Made by a program: the position numbers and the translations under genes | Part shown: piece by piece, positions 7,611-11,491 of the stretch | How positions within the stretch are numbered: the first letter of the stretch is position 1 | Layout of the letters: the number at the start of each line of letters is the position of its first letter | Assembly: GCA_016927125.1 (NCBI GenBank) | Contig: JAFGNG010000038.1 | Span: 1 to 11,491, forward strand | DNA: 11,491 nucleotides | Origin: Planctomycetota bacterium | GTDB taxonomy: Bacteria > Planctomycetota > SZUA-567 > JAFGNG01 | Reading direction: 5' to 3' | Notes under the pieces: generated by a model | The model's input: the letters and a program-made list of their open reading frames with translations, nothing else | Told to the model about the DNA's origin: nothing | Database searches by the model: none

Positions 7611-8774
7611 TTACTGCTCGAAGTCCAAGCGCGCCAGTCCGTCCTCGACAATTTCCTGCACCCCCTCCGGGGCAATCAGGATCAGGTTGCCGCCGCGGGC
7701 GTGGTAGATTGCTCCCACCGAAGGGTCGGTAGCAACGTCAAGGGGGAGCATCCCACGCACCTTCTCCAGCAGCTTCTCTTCGCCCAACCGGCGGGCAAGC
7801 ATGGGCACAGCATAACCCCTGACCGGTACATCCTCCCAGAGCAGCTCCCGCCCCGAGTAATAGCGGAAACTACGATCCTCGTCAACTTCCTGGACAGTAA
7901 GCCAGAGCCCCTGCGAGGGAGAGAGCAGCCAGCCGCCGAGTTTGGTCCGGGTGCAGATTACTGCAAGCGCTTCTGCCAGGGTGGTTTCCCCCCGCGGCAG
8001 GGTTAACGCCGGTATCCTCCGGTTCCAGAAGGGAAGGTGGTCAAAGCCAATATTAATGTCTGCCTGGAAGGAGAGCTCCGCAAGGATTTCATTCAAGGGA
8101 GTATTTACACTATCCAGTAATACTTTCTTTGCCAGGGTCTGCTCCAGACCTTGCAAGTCGATGGCAGCCTCCGGATTCCTGGGTTGGGGAATCTTGCCAG
8201 GATTCAGCATGGCGCGGAAGGAGGCGTTGAGGCGGCTCTGCAGTTCTTCCGGCAGGTTGACCTCGAGGCGGTAATCCGCCTCCCGGAGGCGGATCTGGTA
8301 TTGCGGTTCTCGGACCGCGTAGAGCTTCATCAACTCCTTAACCTGCAGGCAGAAATCTTCGCGCTCTTCCCAGGTAGTAATCATGCCGAGGGGAATAGCA
8401 TTATAAATCGGGGTGATCTCATCAAGCCAACCGTAGGAGCTGCTGAAAACAATGGTTTTACCATCTTCACCAACCCGGTAGCGGGTTCCCAGGGCGCGGG
8501 TAATCCAGTCGAGGGACTGCTGCAGGGTAAGGCCCCGCAGATCAAAATACAGCACCTGTTGCGGAAACTCCTCCGGGCGGGCGACATCCTGTTCGACAAT
8601 AAAGTCCACCCCGCTCTTCTCTTTCAGTTCCGCCAGCACCTCGCCCAGGTTTTTGCCATTCAGATCGAGATCTACGCGCTGCCGGGGATTGTAACGGCGG
8701 ATTCGCAACCGCTCGCTCGCGGAAGCGCTGCTGAAAAACAGCATAAGGAGCAGGAGGATGGTTAAATTTCTCAT
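7611..8774 (-). CDS. Exported protein with two secretin-N-domain/STN-like modules, no channel domain
   Basis: A 387-residue predicted periplasmic protein. Residues 1-19 form a Sec signal peptide (LTILLLLMLFF, then ASA before SE), without a lipobox Cys. The first STN-like region, about 32-115, reads like the start of secretins and TonB receptors: 'VDLDLNGKNLGEVLAELKEK', then 'LRGLTLQQSLDWITRALGTRY' and a final 'IVFSS' strand. A second module of the same design begins near residue 218: 'NTPLNEILAELSFQADINIGF', then 'TTLAEALAVICTRTKLGGWLL'. Each module is followed by a Y-x(3)-P-(L/M) segment and a helix-strand-helix ending with 'GGNLILIAPEGVQEIVEDGL' in the second copy. The secretin beta-barrel domain is absent. 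ATG 8774 follows AGGA (8781-8784) by six bases. It sits 74 bases after the hydrolase and 49 before the HEAT gene. Binding or assembly partner is a plausible role; function unproven. Confidence 0.85.
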   Translation of the reverse strand: MRNLTILLLLMLFFSSASASERLRIRRYNPRQRVDLDLNGKNLGEVLAELKEKSGVDFIVEQDVARPEEFPQQVLYFDLRGLTLQQSLDWITRALGTRYRVGEDGKTIVFSSSYGWLDEITPIYNAIPLGMITTWEEREDFCLQVKELMKLYAVREPQYQIRLREADYRLEVNLPEELQSRLNASFRAMLNPGKIPQPRNPEAAIDLQGLEQTLAKKVLLDSVNTPLNEILAELSFQADINIGFDHLPFWNRRIPALTLPRGETTLAEALAVICTRTKLGGWLLSPSQGLWLTVQEVDEDRSFRYYSGRELLWEDVPVRGYAVPMLARRLGEEKLLEKVRGMLPLDVATDPSVGAIYHARGGNLILIAPEGVQEIVEDGLARLDFEQ

Positions 8775-8822
8775 GCTATATCCTGAAAAATCCGCAGTCT
8801 TGGCATTCGCCGGTAAGGAGGT

Positions 8823-8851
8823 ATTATAAACGATCCCGGGCTGATTATCTA
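8823..8851 (-). promoter_or_regulatory. Candidate internal promoter before the secretin-like gene
   Basis: On the minus strand TAGATA (8846-8851, 4 of 6 matches to TTGACA) is followed after 17 bases by a perfect TATAAT (8823-8828). The leader to ATG 8774 would be about 40 bases. The -35 overlaps the stop codon of the hydrolase gene. It would let the secretin-like and HEAT genes be expressed separately from the ACP and hydrolase genes. Confidence 0.4.
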
Positions 8852-9697
8852 TACTAATGAAGTAAACCAACTGTTGGTCGGATTGATAATGGCGCGGTAG
8901 TCAGCAAGATCCGATTCCAGCCAGAAGGGCTGCATCCGCAGGCATTCGATTTCTTCCGCACAGTTTAACTGCTCCGTGACCGCCTGCATCCCATCCGATG
9001 GCAAATTCCGATGGCTGATCTGAATCAGCTTGCAGGGTGTATTACCGATTGACACGTTCGCAGGATTCAAGCCCTCGAGGTTGCGGCAGAGTTCGGCGGA
9101 GAAGGGATAGCCGTCGATATCGGAAACCGTGGCTTCACCCTGGCCTTGCCCGCTCCCGCCGGTGCCGCGGAACTTACTGCGGCGGCGTAGTTCCTCCAGC
9201 CATTCCTTCCCGGCAAAAACCGGTTCCCAGAAGCAGTAGCCGTCAATTTCATGCCGGGAGCCCATCGCCGCCTCGATTGCTATCCGGGCGCCGAGGCGAA
9301 TCCCGAGAAAGACTGTCGGGTTGTTGTCGGATTTGCGGCGGCCATGCTGGTCGAACATCCCCATGGCAAAGCGCAGGCCCGCGTCGGCATCGGCAAGGAG
9401 GGAGGGCCAGGTCACTTGCTCAAAGCCGCCGGGGCTTTCGCCAGTACCGGCATAATCAAAGCTCAAGACCCCCCAACCTTCGGCAGCCATTTCCATCGCT
9501 AGCTCATGCACCACGCGCACGCAGCCCTTGCGCTCCTCCCCCAGCGGGAAGAAGGCAACGGCCACGCCGTAGAGGCGCTCTTCCTCACCTTCCGGCGAGA
9601 GCGATGCGTACCAGACCCCGTGCAGGCGGGACTCCCCCGAGGGAATCCTCACCACGGACTGTCTGATCCTGGGGGTGATGGGTTCCACGTCCGGCAT
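8849..9697 (-). CDS. Alpha/beta hydrolase-like protein, exosortase-associated type, Arg in nucleophile position
   Basis: A 282-residue soluble protein of the alpha/beta hydrolase fold. The oxyanion/strand-4 region is clear (GVLSFDYAGTGESPGG at about 76-91). The nucleophile elbow reads GIRLGA at 132-137, so Arg134 sits where Ser or Cys of G-x-S-x-G is expected. The block following it (SDIDGYPFSAELCRNLEGLN, about 192-211) resembles what I remember of the exosortase A system-associated hydrolase 2 family, which also carries a G-(L/I)-R-x-G elbow. The residue change is visible; the family match is from memory. Loss of hydrolase activity or a different chemistry is therefore possible. ATG 9697 follows GGAGG (9703-9707) by five bases, and the gene starts 15 bases after the ACP gene. 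That pairing suggests it acts on, or binds, an acyl or glycan intermediate, possibly ACP-bound. Confidence 0.82.
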   Translation of the reverse strand: MPDVEPITPRIRQSVVRIPSGESRLHGVWYASLSPEGEEERLYGVAVAFFPLGEERKGCVRVVHELAMEMAAEGWGVLSFDYAGTGESPGGFEQVTWPSLLADADAGLRFAMGMFDQHGRRKSDNNPTVFLGIRLGARIAIEAAMGSRHEIDGYCFWEPVFAGKEWLEELRRRSKFRGTGGSGQGQGEATVSDIDGYPFSAELCRNLEGLNPANVSIGNTPCKLIQISHRNLPSDGMQAVTEQLNCAEEIECLRMQPFWLESDLADYRAIINPTNSWFTSLV

Positions 9698-9712
9698 GCT
9701 TTCCTCCGTCGA

Positions 9713-9982
9713 TCAATCGTTCCCGGCCTGCTTAGCCGCGACCTTGGCCGCGATCCGGGCCAGGGAATCAAAATTTTCCAGGGTTAATTCTTCGTCCTCG
9801 AAGGTGATCTCGAAATCATCCTCCATCCCGACCACCATGTCGAAGAGGCGCACGGAATCAACCCCGTATTTCAAGGTCAGGCTCTCGTCCGGCGCGATCT
9901 CCTCCGGGGCCACGGCCAGGAAGAGCCGCTCCACCACGATCTCGGCAATACGTTTATGCAATTCACCCGGTGCATCCGCCAT
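9713..9982 (-). CDS. Acyl carrier protein
   Basis: An 89-residue acidic four-helix carrier protein. Ser43 in GVDSV is the expected 4'-phosphopantetheine attachment site, followed by the usual acidic helix II (FDMVVGMEDDFEITFEDEEL). Length is typical for a stand-alone carrier. ATG 9982 follows AAGGGG with an eight-base gap; an upstream in-frame TTG at 9988 lies too close to that site. It is the first gene of the unit and is not surrounded by fatty-acid synthesis genes (fabD, fabG, fabF), so it is probably a specialised carrier rather than the housekeeping AcpP. Similar stand-alone carriers lie next to exosortase-associated hydrolases in PEP-CTERM loci (from memory). The acyl group carried is unknown. 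Confidence 0.93.
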   Translation of the reverse strand: MADAPGELHKRIAEIVVERLFLAVAPEEIAPDESLTLKYGVDSVRLFDMVVGMEDDFEITFEDEELTLENFDSLARIAAKVAAKQAGND

Positions 9983-10023
9983 CTTCAATTCCCCTTTTAG
10001 AATATGTTATTGATTAGACACTT

Positions 10024-10052
10024 ACGATACAATTCCCCATTGGTTGTGTCAA
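10024..10052 (-). promoter_or_regulatory. Sigma-70-type promoter for the ACP/hydrolase/secretin-like/HEAT unit
   Basis: Minus strand: perfect TTGACA (10047-10052), a 17-base spacer, then TATCGT (10024-10029, 4 of 6 matches to TATAAT). Transcription would begin near 10017, about 35 bases before the ACP start at 9982. It lies in the 117-base gap after batE, where no clear terminator was seen, so read-through from the Bat genes may add to it. Confidence 0.65.
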
Positions 10053-10099
10053 GGTGGGAGGGGGGCGAGTGAAAATTGCGGTCTGGAAAGATTGGAAAT

Positions 10100-11092
10100 T
10101 CACCACACCAACTCCGCGGCCTTGGCTTCAATCCAGCAGTGGCGGCCGTCGTGGAGTTCGATCTGCTGCCAATCGCCGCGTTTCTCGACCAAAGTGAATT
10201 CGGTGCCGGCGTGGAGCGGTTCCTTGAAGCTTGGTTGGTAGGTTTCGCCGTCGCCCTTGCGTCCAGTGACCTCTTCGGCGACCACGACTCCCGCGCGGTT
10301 ACTTTCTGCCGCCAGGTTTTCATAGGCGAGGGAACTGAGGAACAAGAGCGCCACCACCCCGACTACCACCAAAATCCAGCCGGGAATCGCCTTAGCTGAG
10401 ACCAGACGTAGAATCATCCCAAGCCAGAAGAGCGCGAAGGTAATGGCAAAAGTGAGCGTGCGGGTGCGACTGGAAAAGTCATAATGCCAGAACAAGAGTG
10501 TCTTCAGCACCTTGGTTTCCTGTTTCTCCTCGATCTTATCCGCGCGCAAACTGCGGGCGTACTTCAGATTCTGGAAGAGATTTTCGTCCCCTGTAAGATA
10601 ACGCCCGGCGCGGCGGTAATTGAGAATTGCCCTGCCAAGGTCGCCCATGCGGAAGTAGGCATTGCCGATGTTGTAATATAGCTTGCCGTTGTGGATCTCG
10701 CCCTCCCTCACAATCAGTTCATACCGTTGTACTGCCCGGCTATATAGCTCCTGGGCCTTGGCAGAGTCCTGTTGCGCAACTTCATTCGCCTGGCGGAAAA
10801 GCTTGTTCGCTTCCTGAAAGAGCTCCCAGTCCTGCTGTTTGAGTTTATCCAACTCCTCGGCAGCCAGCAATTGCCCAGCATCCGGTAATTCCTGGGAAAT
10901 AAGCGGCTGAACTGTGGTGGTGGTTTTTTCTACCTTTAGATTCTTCTCATCGAACAGAGTATCGCGCAGTTGCTTGTTAACCGCTTCGGGAATCGTAACC
11001 TTCTCTCCATCCTGTCCATGAATCAAGCCCAGGCATAGCAAGTAATAGAGAAGCATGATAATGGGCAATCTTAACCTCTGCTTATTTCGCAT
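10100..11092 (-). CDS. batE: BatE-like protein: TPR, two membrane helices, SH3-type domain
   Basis: A 330-residue inner-membrane protein of the Bat (Bacteroides aerotolerance) group. In order: signal-like N-terminus (hydrophobic about 9-25), a Lys/Thr-rich spacer, a helical segment and TPR motifs at about 90-165. The last TPR (YYNIGNAYFRMGDLGRAILN) is the typical BatE signature. Two membrane helices follow at about 212-230 and 236-256, then a C-terminal bacterial SH3-type domain at about 268-330, ending RHCWIEAKAAELVW. Bat proteins are linked to MoxR ATPase and VWA proteins and to aerotolerance or envelope stress; their exact action is not settled. The start ATG 11092 overlaps the stop of the upstream batD-like gene as TAATG, a sign of translational coupling. 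This order, batD then batE, is standard. The gene symbol rests on domain order and neighbour. Confidence 0.88.
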   Translation of the reverse strand: MRNKQRLRLPIIMLLYYLLCLGLIHGQDGEKVTIPEAVNKQLRDTLFDEKNLKVEKTTTTVQPLISQELPDAGQLLAAEELDKLKQQDWELFQEANKLFRQANEVAQQDSAKAQELYSRAVQRYELIVREGEIHNGKLYYNIGNAYFRMGDLGRAILNYRRAGRYLTGDENLFQNLKYARSLRADKIEEKQETKVLKTLLFWHYDFSSRTRTLTFAITFALFWLGMILRLVSAKAIPGWILVVVGVVALLFLSSLAYENLAAESNRAGVVVAEEVTGRKGDGETYQPSFKEPLHAGTEFTLVEKRGDWQQIELHDGRHCWIEAKAAELVW

Positions 11093-11491
11093 TATCTTAA
11101 CCTCCGCTCAAGCTCGCGGGCAAGGGTAAGGATTTCCCGGTCAAGGTTCTTGCCCGCTTCTTCATTGCCGCTACCGCCATAACGACCGGCCTCGCATAGG
11201 GTAAAGATTTGCCGAAGTTCCTGCAGGGAACTGTCATTGACTCCCCGGTTCTTGAGCGGGCCTTCGACCTCGCGGAAGGTGAGCGCCGCGGCGGGGAGCC
11301 GGAGCTTCGCGCCCAGGTATTGCTGCAAGGCCTCGAGCAATAGGTCATACGCCTGGTTGGGATCCTTGCCTGTAACCTTATTCAAATCCGCAACCAGGAC
11401 GCTGTACGCCCGCCGTGCCTGCAGCGCGGCCGGGTTGGCATTCCTTCTCCGGATCATGGTGGTGGCTGTCAGCAAAATAACATAAGCCAAG
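11092..11491 (-). CDS. batD: BatD-like protein, C-terminal part (runs off the right edge)
   Basis: The last 132 or so codons of a longer gene; the 5' part lies beyond the window. The first residues visible (AYVILLTATTMIRRRN) are the end of a membrane helix followed by a positive patch, the usual layout of the BatD C-terminus. A soluble helical tail follows, with an LYDLLLEALQQYLGAKL-like segment (here QAYDLLLEALQQYLGAKLRL) and a final ELERRLR. BatD is the large periplasmic beta-rich partner in Bat operons. The stop TAA overlaps the ATG of batE. Assignment depends on both the tail layout and the batE neighbour; the main domain is not visible. Confidence 0.72.
   Translation of the reverse strand, partial: LAYVILLTATTMIRRRNANPAALQARRAYSVLVADLNKVTGKDPNQAYDLLLEALQQYLGAKLRLPAAALTFREVEGPLKNRGVNDSSLQELRQIFTLCEAGRYGGSGNEEAGKNLDREILTLARELERRLR

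Noticed and set aside
7562..7675. Upstream extension of the HEAT-repeat gene to 7675
   Set aside because: It would overlap the end of the preceding gene; ATG 7561 has a good ribosome binding site.
8775..8870. Upstream extension of the secretin-like gene
   Set aside because: Adds 32 residues in front of a normal signal peptide; ATG 8774 has AGGA at good spacing.
9037..9666. 209-codon plus-strand frame opposite the hydrolase gene
   Set aside because: Arg/Pro-rich antisense shadow; the minus-strand protein has clear alpha/beta hydrolase features.
1..11491. CRISPR array, tRNA, rRNA or transposase gene
   Set aside because: No regularly spaced repeats, no cloverleaf or rRNA sequence recognised, no transposase domain seen.

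Overview
The window suggests a Gram-negative bacterium: it encodes a TolC-type outer-membrane channel, a heptose-bisphosphate phosphatase of the LPS inner-core pathway, BatD/BatE proteins and an ECF sigma/anti-sigma pair. No single gene fixes the taxon. The long anti-sigma protein, with a zinc finger, one membrane segment and a LolA/RseB-like outer domain, resembles proteins I associate with Planctomycetes and related PVC-group or uncultured lineages. Together with the Bat genes and the exosortase-associated-type hydrolase this makes such a lineage my best guess, at low confidence. Genes are fairly GC-rich and intergenic DNA is AT-rich. At least one gene (gmhB) appears to start with TTG.

Layout. 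1-569: AT-rich DNA without a convincing gene, holding two short hairpins and a small doubtful open frame. 570-2039 (+): TolC-family protein, followed by a hairpin terminator shared with the convergent gene. 3468-4004 then 2128-3468 (-): ECF sigma factor and its membrane anti-sigma factor, coupled by a TGATG overlap. 4005-4348: divergent intergenic region with a candidate sigma-gene promoter and a 71-bp paired palindromic repeat. 4349-4888 (+): gmhB. 4907-11491 (-): six genes in transcription order batD (partial), batE, acyl carrier protein, alpha/beta hydrolase-like protein, a secretin-N-domain-like exported protein and a large HEAT-repeat protein. A good sigma-70-type promoter lies between batE and the acyl carrier protein, so the last four genes look like their own transcription unit. 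A second candidate promoter lies in front of the secretin-like gene.

Working together. The window has an envelope theme: efflux/export channel, envelope-stress-type regulation, LPS heptose synthesis and Bat proteins. The least explained part is the four-gene unit ACP / hydrolase / secretin-N-domain protein / HEAT protein. The first two resemble accessory genes of exosortase (PEP-CTERM) loci, but the hydrolase has Arg in place of the usual nucleophile Ser. The third carries two secretin-like N-domain modules with no channel domain, and the fourth is a catalytically unmarked helical-repeat scaffold. I infer, without proof, an envelope-associated assembly or modification function.
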